The notes under the pieces are model-generated. The model ran no database searches and was not told the DNA's origin. It saw nothing but the letters and a program-made list of their open reading frames with translations. Both the position numbers and the translations under genes were made by a program. Below are positions 1 to 7,929 of a stretch of 64,000 bases of DNA, piece after piece; positions within the stretch are counted from its first letter, which is position 1, and each line of letters starts with the position of its first letter. The stretch comes from Pseudanabaena sp. FACHB-2040. Lineage in GTDB: Bacteria; Cyanobacteriota; Cyanobacteriia; Phormidesmidales; Phormidesmidaceae. The DNA lies in NCBI RefSeq assembly GCF_014696715.1, contig NZ_JACJQO010000022.1:310001-374000 (forward strand), written 5' to 3'.

Positions 1-213
1 CTTTTCCATTTCAACCACGGCCACCTCAGTCACTAGGTTCACCGTGGCCGATAGCACCCCCTCGCAGCCGTTGAGCTGTTTTTCCACAGCTCGCACGCAG
101 CCAGCACACTTCATGCCGCTCACATCGAGCACCACCGTTTCTCGGGTAGGGGCATTGCTCTGACTGGAAGGCTCGGAGGTTAAGGCTTCCGTTTGGTTGG
201 GCAAAACCTGCAT
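1..213 (-). CDS. Heavy-metal P-type ATPase, N-terminal fragment (runs off the window)
   Basis: The first 71 codons can be read on the minus strand from an ATG at 211-213; the rest lies beyond base 1. After about 25 polar residues comes a heavy-metal-associated (HMA) domain with the metal-binding motif GMKCAGC, followed by a conserved-looking VRAVEKQL helix and a beta strand. In cyanobacteria such an N-terminal HMA domain usually begins a copper-transporting P-type ATPase (PacS/CtaA/CopA type) that moves Cu(I) across the plasma or thylakoid membrane. A free metallochaperone is less likely, because those start almost directly at the HMA fold and are about 65 residues in total. The catalytic domains are not visible, so metal specificity is an inference. 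Confidence 0.8.
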   Translation of the reverse strand, partial: MQVLPNQTEALTSEPSSQSNAPTRETVVLDVSGMKCAGCVRAVEKQLNGCEGVLSATVNLVTEVAVVEMEK

Positions 214-323
214 AGGGGCAAAATTGGGTAGAACCGTCTACTTCGCATCATAGAAGGAAACCCTGCGATCGCCCGGAATTTGTTTCTTTAGGCTTAATAA
301 TTTCTCTTGCCAGGAAATAAGCG

Positions 324-557
324 CTAACCCAGCTGCGAAGCGTCTACTGTGGCTTCGCCATGCCCTGGCACCCAAACCACCCAGCGGTTTTGGGGCTCTC
401 GACAAAGCAGCAAGGCTTCATCATGGCTAAAAGGGCTAATCGGGGCTGACAGCCTCACCCATTTGCCTACCTGCAAAGAACTGGCAGGCTTTGTGGCTGA
501 GCGAGATGGCTGCCACGAGGAAGAAACTGCGCTGGACTTGGAAACATTAAGCTGCAT
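324..557 (-). CDS. Small conserved cyanobacterial protein, unknown function
   Basis: A 77-residue protein. The first 25 residues are Ser-rich and variable-looking. From about residue 30 there is a compact beta-rich part with KWVRLSAPI, DEALLLC and WVVWVPGHGEATVD. This Trp-rich end resembles small uncharacterised cyanobacterial proteins that I recall ending in a WVAW-P-GE pattern; that is memory, not a search. No signal peptide or membrane segment is visible. It lies alone between the metal ATPase and the SLH gene. The plus-strand frame over the same bases reads as low-quality protein and is probably a shadow. Confidence 0.65.
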   Translation of the reverse strand: MQLNVSKSSAVSSSWQPSRSATKPASSLQVGKWVRLSAPISPFSHDEALLLCREPQNRWVVWVPGHGEATVDASQLG

Positions 558-912
558 AGACCTACTCCTGCTCAGCAGTGTAGGAGTTCCGCTGCCCCTA
601 TCATCGGGACTAGACGCTCACATACCGCTAAGCTTTAAAGACTTCTGTATATATAGATACAAAATTTAGGTACTCTTCGGCAAGCTGTCTTATTAGAACG
701 TTATATGCGGCAGTTCTAGAAGAGCAGTTTTTGGGGTTAGACCAGTGCTGGTGGAGCAAGGGATGGCGGGCGATGCCCACCTTACTGGGTACCAGTGCGA
801 TCGCCCTCGCCCCTGATACCATTTCCAGGAAAAGTGCTGCAGATAGGGGGCGCGAGGGTGGATGAGTAGCGGCTACTTAGAGAATTGGTATAGCTGGCTT
901 CTACAGCAGAAA
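558..912. other. Intergenic region, no supported gene
   Basis: About 350 bases upstream of the small minus-strand gene. It holds an AT-rich stretch near 645-665 and a short inverted repeat near 566-589 (ACTCCT ... AGGAGT) that could be promoter or leader structure. The open frames here have poor composition and no ribosome-binding site, so I call no gene. Confidence 0.5.
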
Positions 913-974
913 GGGCGAGGCATTGCGTTTAGAGCCTTGATTAAGCTATCAAGACCGTCTGCAATGCCTCGCCC
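913..974. terminator. Long hairpin downstream of the SLH gene
   Basis: Perfect 14-bp arms GGGCGAGGCATTGC (913-926) and GCAATGCCTCGCCC (961-974). The 34-nt loop holds a second hairpin (CTTGAT ... ATCAAG). It begins about 28 bases after the stop codon of the minus-strand SLH gene, and a short T run follows it on the minus strand. It is most simply a terminator, but the two-storey shape would also suit a small dispersed repeat. Confidence 0.6.
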
Positions 975-1001
975 CTAAGTTACGCAGGGCGCAAAAGTAG
1001 A

Positions 1002-2105
1002 TTAGGGACGGTTGCCGGGGGTGCGTCCGCCTTCATCATTGCTGCCGCCACGGGGGCGAGAGTTGCCGGGGTCACAGCCTTCTGCGCCGTTGCCAATGCC
1101 CTGGTTGCAGTTGCGACGACGGCCCTCGTCATCATCGTCGTCGTCATCGTCATCGTCGTCGTCCACCTCGACTGAGTTTTGGTTGGTCGTGGTGGTGGTC
1201 GTGGTGGTGTTAGTGTTGATGACGTTTGACAGGTTGGTGGAGTTGACGATGTAGGCCGACTGCACCGCTTCTACCCGACCTAGGTAAGCCAGCGACTGAT
1301 ACATAAAGCCGCAAGCTTCAGCACGGCTGACAGTTTGAGTCAGGTTGAGGGTGCGCAGCTGAGGATAGTTGACCAGGATGCCCCGCTCAACCAAAGCCGC
1401 AATGACCACCCGATGTTGAGTTGGAATGCTGCTGGCATCGGTGAAGACGCTGAGCAGCTGGTCTACCGACTGGCCTGACGATACCTGGGTAATGCCCAAG
1501 CCTCTAGCCAGTGATATCAGCATATCCAGACGAGTCAGGCTGGCATTGGGGTTGAAGGTACCGTTTGACAGGTTGATAAAGCCCATTGAGTAGGCAGATT
1601 GAATCGACTGGTAAGCCCAGTAGCTGCTAGACAGGTTGCGAATCATCACAGGCTGCCGCACAGAGGGGCGGTCAAACGCCCGCGCCACCATTGCCGCGAA
1701 CTGGGCCTGGGTCAGATTGTTGGAGGGCAAAAACGCTCCACTGGGGAAGCCTTCAACAACCTCAATAGCAGAAAGACGGTAGATGAAGTCGCTGGCCCAG
1801 TAGTTGGTGACCAGATCGGTGTAGCGTGTCTGGGAAACTGTGGTGGTCGTGGTCGTGGTGGTGCGGTTTTGCTGAATTTGAACGGCACCGCCTTCGCGAT
1901 CATCATCATCATCATCGTCGTCGTCGTCATCGTCGTCTTTTAGCAGGGACTGGTCATAGAGCCAGTCAAAGTCTTGAATGGGGCCAGACGCTTTGTCAGG
2001 TTGGGAAGATGCGATCGCAGCGGAACCCGTTAGGGCCATCGCAGTCATCAGTAAAGCGGCCAAGGAAGTGTGGCGTGTGAACCGTGCCCAGCTAGTTTGA
2101 ATCAT
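1002..2105 (-). CDS. Secreted S-layer homology (SLH) domain protein with mirrored Asp/Thr tracts
   Basis: 367 residues. A signal peptide (about residues 1-33, ending near GSAAIASS) is followed by an acidic tract of 13 Asp, a Thr tract of 8, then three SLH-like repeats over about 100-285. Each SLH repeat carries a YWA or FTDA start and a LTQAQFAAMVAR or LTRLDMLISLAR helix. After the repeats the low-complexity blocks return in reverse order: 8 Thr, then 12 Asp, then a basic Gly/Arg/Asn tail. SLH domains usually anchor proteins non-covalently to peptidoglycan-linked polymers at the cell surface. The acidic tracts could bind calcium and the Thr blocks could be glycosylated linkers; both are inference. 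The gene stands alone. Confidence 0.85.
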   Translation of the reverse strand: MIQTSWARFTRHTSLAALLMTAMALTGSAAIASSQPDKASGPIQDFDWLYDQSLLKDDDDDDDDDDDDDREGGAVQIQQNRTTTTTTTTVSQTRYTDLVTNYWASDFIYRLSAIEVVEGFPSGAFLPSNNLTQAQFAAMVARAFDRPSVRQPVMIRNLSSSYWAYQSIQSAYSMGFINLSNGTFNPNASLTRLDMLISLARGLGITQVSSGQSVDQLLSVFTDASSIPTQHRVVIAALVERGILVNYPQLRTLNLTQTVSRAEACGFMYQSLAYLGRVEAVQSAYIVNSTNLSNVINTNTTTTTTTTNQNSVEVDDDDDDDDDDDDEGRRRNCNQGIGNGAEGCDPGNSRPRGGSNDEGGRTPGNRP

Positions 2106-2300
2106 CAGTGTTCCCTATAAGTTCAGTCAAAATACGCAAAAAGTGAATGATAGAAAGCACCTGCAACCATGAGCCTCAATCTTGGCTGTGGTTTTGCCAG
2201 TTTTCCCAGCCTTACAGGAGCACTCCCAAGTTTTCACATTTCTTTAGTCGGGACGTGGGGATGCGATCGCAAGTTGCCAAGCAGCCCCGGCTTTACGCAA

Positions 2301-2335
2301 ACAAAAAGCAGATGCCGGAAATAACCAGCATCTGC
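2301..2335 (-). terminator. Rho-independent terminator of the aldehyde dehydrogenase gene
   Basis: Stem GCAGATGC (2309-2316) and GCATCTGC (2328-2335) with a 11-nt loop. On the minus strand it is followed by a run of five T, 66 bases after the aldehyde dehydrogenase stop codon. It also separates that gene from the promoter region of the SLH gene. Confidence 0.85.
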
Positions 2336-2400
2336 AAAGAAAAAGGTTCTTTAGGAACTTTATCTGCGTTTTTTTGAGAGGAAGCTTCTCAACGTCCTAT

Positions 2401-3786
2401 CTAAGAAGCGTTAATGGCTTTCTTCAGGAAATCTAGCTTCTTAGCATAGGGGGCATAGCGCCAAGTCATGTCCAGCCAAAAAGGCTTCTTCAAAACGCTC
2501 TTGTGGTGAGAAAACGTCTCAAAGCTATATTTGCCATGGTATGCGCCAATGCCGCTGTCGCCAATGCCTCCAAAGGGCATCTGCCACGCCGCTACCTGCA
2601 AAAACACGTCATTAATGCAGACCCCGCCAGAGGAGGTTTCCCCGAGCACTTTCTGCTCAATGGCCTTGTCTGGCGTGAATAGATACAGCGCCAAGGGCTT
2701 GGGCCGCTCATTGATGCGGGCGATCGCCTCATCCAGGCTGTGATAGGTCAGCACTGGCAGAATAGGGCCAAAAATTTCGTCCTCCATGACCGGGTCGTCC
2801 CAACTCACGCTGTCGAGCAGGGTGGGGGCAATGTAGCGGGTTTCGCGGTTAAACTGACCGCCGACTGCCGTCGTTCCCGATTCCAACAGGCCCACCAGTC
2901 GGTCAAACTGCCGCTCATTGACAATGCGGCTCAGGTCAGGGCTTTGAGCTGGATCGTCGCCGTAGAATGTGTTTAGCGCCTGCTTTAGCGCATCTAGCAA
3001 GGCCGGTTTGACCGACTCCTTGACCAGCAAATAGTCTGGGGCCACACAGGTCTGTCCAGCATTGACAAACTTGCCCCACACAATCCGCTTGGCTGCCGTC
3101 TCTAGCTGCTTATCCGAATCGATAATGCAGGGGCTTTTGCCGCCCAGCTCCAGCGTCACAGGTGTGAGGTGCTGGGCCGCTGCAGCCATTACCACCTTAC
3201 CGACTCGGGTGCCGCCAGTAAAAAAGATGTGGTCAAAGCGATGGGCCAGCAACTCCTGAGCCGTTTCTACCCCCCCTTCAACTACCGCAATATAAGCTGG
3301 GTCAAACGTGTCTTTGATCAGCTTGGCGACAACCTGTGAGGTGGCCGGGGCAATTTCAGAGGGCTTGACCAGGGCGCAGTTGCCAGCTGCGATCGCACCC
3401 ATTAGCGGCGAGATGACAAGCTGAAACGGGTAGTTCCAAGGGCCGAGAATTAGCACTACCCCTTTGGGTTCTGGCTGAATCCAGGCGGAGGCAGGGAGCT
3501 GGGTCAGGGTGACGCCCACTCGCTTGGGCTTGGCCCAAGATTTGAGGTGCTTGACTATAAAGTCCAGCTCACTTAGTACCCCGATCTCGAAATACGCTTC
3601 GTACTCTGGGCGACCCAGATCGGCTTTTGCGGCAGCGACAATATCGTCCTGATATTTCAAAACAGCAGCTTTGAGCCGCTTGAGCTGATCGATGCGAAAG
3701 TCAAGGGCTTTGGTCACCCCTGTCGCGAAAAAATCACGCTGGGCCTGTAGACAATCTGCGGTCGAAGGGGTTACCAAAGCAGTCAT
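2401..3786 (-). CDS. Aldehyde dehydrogenase (ALDH3-like, possibly fatty-aldehyde oxidising)
   Basis: 461 residues, full length for the family. Visible motifs are the NAD-binding FTGGTRVGK, the general-base region VTLELGGKSP with its Glu, the catalytic Cys in NAGQTCVAPDY, and EDEIFGPILPV near the cofactor site. The C-terminus PFGGIGDSGIGAYHGK with a hydrophobic tail is typical of class-3-like enzymes. These oxidise aldehydes to carboxylic acids with NAD(P). In cyanobacteria close homologues act on long-chain aldehydes from membrane lipids, which is likely here but not provable from sequence. It is transcribed alone, with its own terminator. Confidence 0.93.
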   Translation of the reverse strand: MTALVTPSTADCLQAQRDFFATGVTKALDFRIDQLKRLKAAVLKYQDDIVAAAKADLGRPEYEAYFEIGVLSELDFIVKHLKSWAKPKRVGVTLTQLPASAWIQPEPKGVVLILGPWNYPFQLVISPLMGAIAAGNCALVKPSEIAPATSQVVAKLIKDTFDPAYIAVVEGGVETAQELLAHRFDHIFFTGGTRVGKVVMAAAAQHLTPVTLELGGKSPCIIDSDKQLETAAKRIVWGKFVNAGQTCVAPDYLLVKESVKPALLDALKQALNTFYGDDPAQSPDLSRIVNERQFDRLVGLLESGTTAVGGQFNRETRYIAPTLLDSVSWDDPVMEDEIFGPILPVLTYHSLDEAIARINERPKPLALYLFTPDKAIEQKVLGETSSGGVCINDVFLQVAAWQMPFGGIGDSGIGAYHGKYSFETFSHHKSVLKKPFWLDMTWRYAPYAKKLDFLKKAINAS

Positions 3787-3923
3787 TTAGGGATCCAACT
3801 CTTCTATGTCTATCCTAATGTTTTGTAACATCTGCGGTGTTTAGGTGGGTCAATTTAATTTGTGGGAGCGTCTTCTAGGCACGAAGCTAAGGGGTAGGGG
3901 CTCAAAGCTACTGAGTCACGCCT

Positions 3924-4382
3924 CTAAGAGCCGGCGGACGATTTGGCAGGCAAAAACTGGCGCAGAATTTCACCCGGAGATCGATCCCAAGTATCGATAT
4001 GTTCGTAAATTTGGCCCTCGGGCGTGAGTCGATAGATCGAAAAGCCATTGAAGAACAGACGGGTCTGCCATGGCAATCGCAAGGTCCCCCGCACTGTCCA
4101 ATCCGCTCGGATCTGCTCAGGGGCAACAGGCTTCACGTCGTGCAAATCAAAGAACAGCTCGGTAAAAAACAGACGTCCATGAAATCGCAGGGTCCAGAAA
4201 ATGATGCGGTAATTGAATTTGCCCTTGAATTGGTTGACCGGATCTTTAAAGAGAATGTCTGAGGTATAGATATCGTAGGTAATGTCTTTTTCAAACAGAG
4301 TAGGCAGGTCAGCCCATAGGGTTTCTATCACCTGCTCGGCTGCTTTCTGACAAGCCGGAGCAAAGTCAGTAAACTCTTCCAT
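3924..4382 (-). CDS. DUF2358 family protein
   Basis: About 152 residues with an NTF2-like (SnoaL-type) look: an N-terminal helix, DITYDIYTSDILFKDPVNQFKG, then alternating beta strands up to HIDTWDRSP. DUF2358 proteins are common in cyanobacteria and plants, and their function is unknown. The open frame could begin five codons earlier at 4397, but the ATG at 4382 has a good Shine-Dalgarno (GGGAGGG) six bases upstream and leaves space before the divergent gene, so I prefer it. No signal peptide or membrane segment is seen. Confidence 0.85.
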   Translation of the reverse strand: MEEFTDFAPACQKAAEQVIETLWADLPTLFEKDITYDIYTSDILFKDPVNQFKGKFNYRIIFWTLRFHGRLFFTELFFDLHDVKPVAPEQIRADWTVRGTLRLPWQTRLFFNGFSIYRLTPEGQIYEHIDTWDRSPGEILRQFLPAKSSAGS

Positions 4383-4403
4383 AGACCCTCCCTGCAAAAT
4401 TCC

Positions 4404-4934
4404 ATGATTCGTCTGCTTTTTGGCCTGTTGCTGGCTGTTGTTTTAACCCTGGGAGGCTGGCTCACCCCCATTGCTCCCGCTTACGCTAACTCGGAACCTA
4501 TGTTTTTAGCTGCTCTACCTGGACTCAGTGGATTTTTCGCCGGACAGCGCCCTACCAACCTGGGCGTAAAAGCTGGCAAACTTGCCCCCTGCCCTAATTC
4601 ACCCAACTGTGTGGTGAGCCAGGGCGCGCAGAATGGAGAAAATGCGATCGCACCTATCCCCTTCACCACCGACCCAGCCACCGCCCTAGCTACGCTCAAA
4701 ACGGTGGTCAAATCCCAGCCTCGTACCGAAATTATTCAAGCGAGCGACGACTATCTCTATGCCGAGTTCTCTAGCCAACTCATGGGCTTTGTAGACGACG
4801 TAGAGTTTTACATCGATCCAGCAGAATCAGTGATCCATGTCCGGTCGGCCTCCCGCATGGGCCAGTCGGATTTGGGCGTCAACCGCAAGCGCATCGAGAC
4901 CCTCCGGGCCGAGTTTACGGCTGCCCAGGCTTAA
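4404..4934 (+). CDS. DUF1499 family exported protein
   Basis: 176 residues. A hydrophobic signal segment (MIRLLFGLLLAVVLTLGGWL) ends near the AYA at residues 25-28. The mature part holds the DUF1499 hallmark CPNSPNCVVSQ with two Cys, then DDYLYAEFSSQLMGFVDDVEFY and a C-terminal SRMGQSDLGVNRKRIE. Molecular function is unknown. It starts 21 bases from the divergent DUF2358 start, so its promoter must overlap that gene. No good ribosome-binding site is visible. Confidence 0.9.
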   Translation: MIRLLFGLLLAVVLTLGGWLTPIAPAYANSEPMFLAALPGLSGFFAGQRPTNLGVKAGKLAPCPNSPNCVVSQGAQNGENAIAPIPFTTDPATALATLKTVVKSQPRTEIIQASDDYLYAEFSSQLMGFVDDVEFYIDPAESVIHVRSASRMGQSDLGVNRKRIETLRAEFTAAQA

Positions 4935-4952
4935 CCGCCTTGACATCACTGT

Positions 4953-4980
4953 GTAGAGACGTGGTTAACCACGTCTCTAC
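4953..4980. repeat. Perfect 28-bp palindrome of the GTAGAGACG type
   Basis: Two 14-base arms, GTAGAGACGTGGTT and its exact reverse complement, meet without a spacer, 18 bases after the DUF1499 stop. Palindromes with a GTAGAGACG core recur between genes in many cyanobacterial genomes (general recollection). A related copy lies at 6994-7037 after gnd. It may also act as a transcription terminator. Confidence 0.8.
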
Positions 4981-5008
4981 GTCCTCAAAAAAGATCAAAA
5001 TTTCTGGC

Positions 5009-5119
5009 TCAGCTGCCAAATCCAGCCAAAACCAGCAGCACCGCTCCACCGACTGCTAGTAAAGACAGCACAGCTCCAGCATTCCAGCTTCCTTTCCAGG
5101 AATAGTTTTTGTCAGGCAC
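5009..5119 (-). CDS. Putative 36-residue membrane microprotein
   Basis: Starting at a GTG (5117-5119), the frame reads MPDKNYSWKGSWNAG followed by a 20-residue hydrophobic Ala/Val/Leu stretch and FGS. That is a polar N-terminus and one membrane span, a common design for cyanobacterial small membrane proteins. A purine-rich GAGGAG lies about nine bases before the GTG. I do not recognise the family. The combination of a start, a plausible ribosome-binding site and an amphiphilic product supports a real gene, but its small size makes a chance frame possible. Confidence 0.5.
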   Translation of the reverse strand: MPDKNYSWKGSWNAGAVLSLLAVGGAVLLVLAGFGS

Positions 5120-5541
5120 GATCGCTTCTCCTCAGGGCTACTTTATCTGATTGCGCTGCCTTCATTGTGCCACTCCTGCCTAGTCTGGGCTGAGAGGGGA
5201 ATCTCTGGCAAACCCTTAGGCTGCTAAACGCTATAACCACAGATCTGAGCGATCCCCTTTAGGGCTGATTGTGCCCGGAAATCTGCCAAATTGTAGAGAA
5301 CGATACGTTTTGGCCCCTCTCGCCTAAAGAAAACCTTTGACAGATTCGGGAAACCAAAAAAGTTGACTACTCTTTTGACATAGCCCTTAATAATAACCGC
5401 CCTACTGAAGCATTCCTTGTCCAAGTCCATACCTGGAGATTTGCTTAGAGGGAAGCTCCAGATCCCGAAGTGGACTTGTAAAGCTGGTTCTGCAGACGTC
5501 TGCTCCCATCCGCTAACCGCGTAGTTAATCGAGAGAATTTT
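5120..5541. other. Intergenic region upstream of gnd
   Basis: About 420 bases. A 68-codon minus-strand frame at 5224-5430 has no convincing ribosome-binding site and no recognisable family, so I do not call it. The last 100 bases presumably carry the gnd promoter; no clear -35/-10 pair is seen. Confidence 0.5.
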
Positions 5542-6966
5542 ATGGCACAGAGTTTTGGTGTAATTGGACTGGCCGTCATGGGCGAAAACCTGGCGCTTAA
5601 CGTTGAGCGCAACGGGTTTCCTGTGGCTGTCTACAATCGCTCCCCGGAAAAAACCCAGGCCTTCATGCAGGAGCGCGCCCCCGGTAAAAACGTCCAGGCC
5701 ACCTATTCCCTAGAGGAGTTTGTGGGGGCACTAGAGCGACCCCGCCGCATTCTGGTGATGGTCAAAGCAGGCAAACCCGTTGATGCTGTCATCGCTCAGC
5801 TACGGCCCCTGCTGCAGGAAGACGACATGATCATCGACGGCGGCAACTCTCTTTATGAAGACACTGAGCGCCGCGTAAGCGAACTAGAATCCACCGGACT
5901 CAGCTACATTGGCATGGGTGTCAGTGGTGGCGAAGAGGGCGCATTAAATGGCCCCAGCCTGATGCCCGGCGGCACCAAAGCTGCCTATGACTCAATTGAG
6001 CCCATCGTCACCAAGATTGCAGCTCAGGTCGATGACGGCCCCTGCGTGACCTACATCGGTCCCGGCGGCTCAGGGCACTATGTCAAAATGGTGCACAACG
6101 GCATTGAATACGGCGACATGCAGCTAATTGCCGAAGCCTACGACCTGCTGAAAAACGTTCTGGGGCTCAACCATACCCAGCTCCATGAAGTCTTTGCCGA
6201 GTGGAACACCACTGACGAGCTCGACTCTTACCTAATTGAGATTACGGCAGACATTTTCACTAAGATTGACGAGGAGACAAGCAAACCCATCGTCGAGCTG
6301 ATCGTAGATGCGGCAGGGCAAAAGGGCACCGGTCGCTGGACTGTCATGAGCGCGCTGGAGATGGGTGTTAGCATTCCCACCATCATTGCTGCCGTCAACT
6401 CCCGGATCATGTCTTCTATCAAGGAGGAGCGGGTCGCAGCTTCCAAACAGCTCACTGGCCCCTCGGCTCGATTTGATGGCGACACTCAGGCGTTTGTAAA
6501 TAAGATTCGCGATGCCCTTTACTGCTCCAAAATCTGCTCCTATGCCCAGGGCATGGCGCTGATTGGCGCTGCTTCTAAGAGCTTCAACTATGACCTAGAC
6601 CTAGGCGAGATTGCTCGTATCTGGAAGGGTGGCTGCATTATCCGAGCTCGGTTCTTGAACAAGATCAAGCATGCCTACGATGAAAACGGTAGTCTGGCCA
6701 ACCTGTTGCTAGCGCCCGAGTTTAAGCAGACGATTTTAGACCGGCAGGAATCCTGGCGCGAAGTCATCGCGATGGCCGCTAAGCTTGGCATCCCTGTGCC
6801 TGCTTTTAGCGCCTCGCTAGACTACTTCGACAGCTACCGACGCGATCGCCTGCCCCAAAACCTCACCCAGGCTCAGCGAGATTACTTCGGTGCTCACACC
6901 TACGAGCGGGTGGATAAGGCGGGCACCTTCCACACCGAGTGGATGAAAGAAGCGGCAAAGGTGTAA
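5542..6966 (+). CDS. gnd: 6-phosphogluconate dehydrogenase, decarboxylating
   Basis: 474 residues, the usual length. The N-terminal Rossmann motif is GLAVMGENLALNVERNGF, with a following NRSPEK loop that suits NADP. The substrate-binding region GGSGHYVKMVHNGIEYGDM carries the catalytic Lys. The C-terminal all-helical domain ends with the substrate-reaching tail. The enzyme oxidises 6-phosphogluconate to ribulose-5-phosphate and CO2, yielding NADPH in the oxidative pentose phosphate pathway, the main route for dark glycogen breakdown in cyanobacteria. It is transcribed alone; zwf and opcA are not in the window. Confidence 0.98.
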   Translation: MAQSFGVIGLAVMGENLALNVERNGFPVAVYNRSPEKTQAFMQERAPGKNVQATYSLEEFVGALERPRRILVMVKAGKPVDAVIAQLRPLLQEDDMIIDGGNSLYEDTERRVSELESTGLSYIGMGVSGGEEGALNGPSLMPGGTKAAYDSIEPIVTKIAAQVDDGPCVTYIGPGGSGHYVKMVHNGIEYGDMQLIAEAYDLLKNVLGLNHTQLHEVFAEWNTTDELDSYLIEITADIFTKIDEETSKPIVELIVDAAGQKGTGRWTVMSALEMGVSIPTIIAAVNSRIMSSIKEERVAASKQLTGPSARFDGDTQAFVNKIRDALYCSKICSYAQGMALIGAASKSFNYDLDLGEIARIWKGGCIIRARFLNKIKHAYDENGSLANLLLAPEFKQTILDRQESWREVIAMAAKLGIPVPAFSASLDYFDSYRRDRLPQNLTQAQRDYFGAHTYERVDKAGTFHTEWMKEAAKV

Positions 6967-6993
6967 TCGAACCTAGTCTGCTGATCAAGACCA

Positions 6994-7037
6994 AATCCCC
7001 CGTAGAAACGTCACCAATCGTGTCTCTACGGGGGATT
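6994..7037. terminator. Hairpin between gnd and the muramidase gene, related to the GTAGAGACG palindrome
   Basis: Arms AATCCCCCGTAG (6994-7005) and CTACGGGGGATT (7026-7037) pair perfectly, with further partial pairing inside over a GTAGAAACG / GTCTCTAC core. It sits 28 bases after gnd and 35 before the end of the convergent gene, so it could stop transcription from both sides. There is no long T run. Confidence 0.65.
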
Positions 7038-7071
7038 GCATTAGTGCTCAAGATTTTCTCAAGCAATTTTT

Positions 7072-7863
7072 TCAGGAGCGACCTGGATCAAAGGGAAAGG
7101 TCGCTCCTGTTTGATTGAGCTCCTCTTCCAGCATGGCGCTGTAAATCTGAGGCAGGTAGCTGCTCATGCTGTTGGTTTCAATGCCATAGCCTAGGCTAGT
7201 CCAAGTGCCGGAGAGCATGTATAGCACTTCGTCTAAACGGTCCTGCCGCAGCATCTCTGAAATATCGACGCCCCAGGCTGAGGGATCGCTCAGCCAGCTA
7301 TGCACCACGGCATCCTGGTATTCGGGCTGAAAGCTGTATTCACGCCAAACATCGAACCAGGCGGGCGGATTGGGATGGTATTCTTCTGCTTTGGCTTCCC
7401 ACGTAGTCGTGAGAAACTGGTAGCGCCCTGCAGCTGTTGTACAGTCTCCAACATTAGGGCCTGCCACAATTTCGACACAGATATCAGGGTGCCGGCTGAG
7501 ATCTTCTGCAAGTTTGCCGCCGTAAAGCAGCCGGTAGGGTTCATCCATGTTGGACTCAGAGGCTGATATCGTTCGCATCAGAGCCCGGATGTGGGGATCG
7601 CCGCCTCGCATGACCAACGGCTCCGGATATTCGACCCAACTAGCTTGCTCTGGTTGGCCTACTCGCTCTGGCAAAGGCGCGTTTTGAATAAACCAGGCAG
7701 TCAGCAACAGCAAAAACGCCGTTACGGGTAAAGCAGCATAGTTTGAAGATTCGGCAGACCGGGACTTAACTCGGCGTTGCGGTTGCTGTCGCGGTTGCTG
7801 TCGCGGCGACTGCCGCAGTCGCTTTCGCCGTCGCGGTTGCTTGTCTTTAGGCAACGAAGTCAC
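7072..7863 (-). CDS. Membrane-anchored lysozyme-like muramidase (GH104-like)
   Basis: 263 residues. The N-terminus is very basic (a run rich in Arg and Gln, residues 8-38), followed by one membrane span (about 44-62). The catalytic part starts near residue 88 with RALMRTISASESN, whose Glu is the likely catalytic acid, then YRLLYGGKLAEDLSRHPD and the conserved AAGRYQFLTTTW. This resembles lambda-endolysin-type lytic transglycosylases that cleave the peptidoglycan glycan strand. The predicted topology puts the enzyme in the periplasm with a basic cytoplasmic tail. The start is a GTG; the Arg-rich part is encoded by short imperfect repeats, so the exact start is uncertain. Confidence 0.8.
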   Translation of the reverse strand: MTSLPKDKQPRRRKRLRQSPRQQPRQQPQRRVKSRSAESSNYAALPVTAFLLLLTAWFIQNAPLPERVGQPEQASWVEYPEPLVMRGGDPHIRALMRTISASESNMDEPYRLLYGGKLAEDLSRHPDICVEIVAGPNVGDCTTAAGRYQFLTTTWEAKAEEYHPNPPAWFDVWREYSFQPEYQDAVVHSWLSDPSAWGVDISEMLRQDRLDEVLYMLSGTWTSLGYGIETNSMSSYLPQIYSAMLEEELNQTGATFPFDPGRS

Positions 7864-7929
7864 AGGAGATAGCCGTCAATCTGTCAAAAGCAATAGCAGC
7901 CTGCGGCTATGTTAACTCACGAATCGAGA

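Noticed and set aside
349-669. Plus-strand frame of 106 codons over the small minus-strand gene
   Set aside because: Poor composition and no ribosome-binding site; opposite-strand shadow.
628-822. Minus-strand frame of 64 codons
   Set aside because: No family, no start signal, region looks like spacer.
1012-1943. Plus-strand frames opposite the SLH gene
   Set aside because: Made of Ser/Val/Ile/Arg runs created by the Asp and Thr codon tracts on the other strand.
2147-2377. Plus-strand frame of 76 codons
   Set aside because: Overlaps the aldehyde dehydrogenase terminator; no homology or start signal.
5224-5430. Minus-strand frame of 68 codons upstream of gnd
   Set aside because: Some protein-like look but only a weak AGGT next to the start and no known family; could be revisited with relatives.
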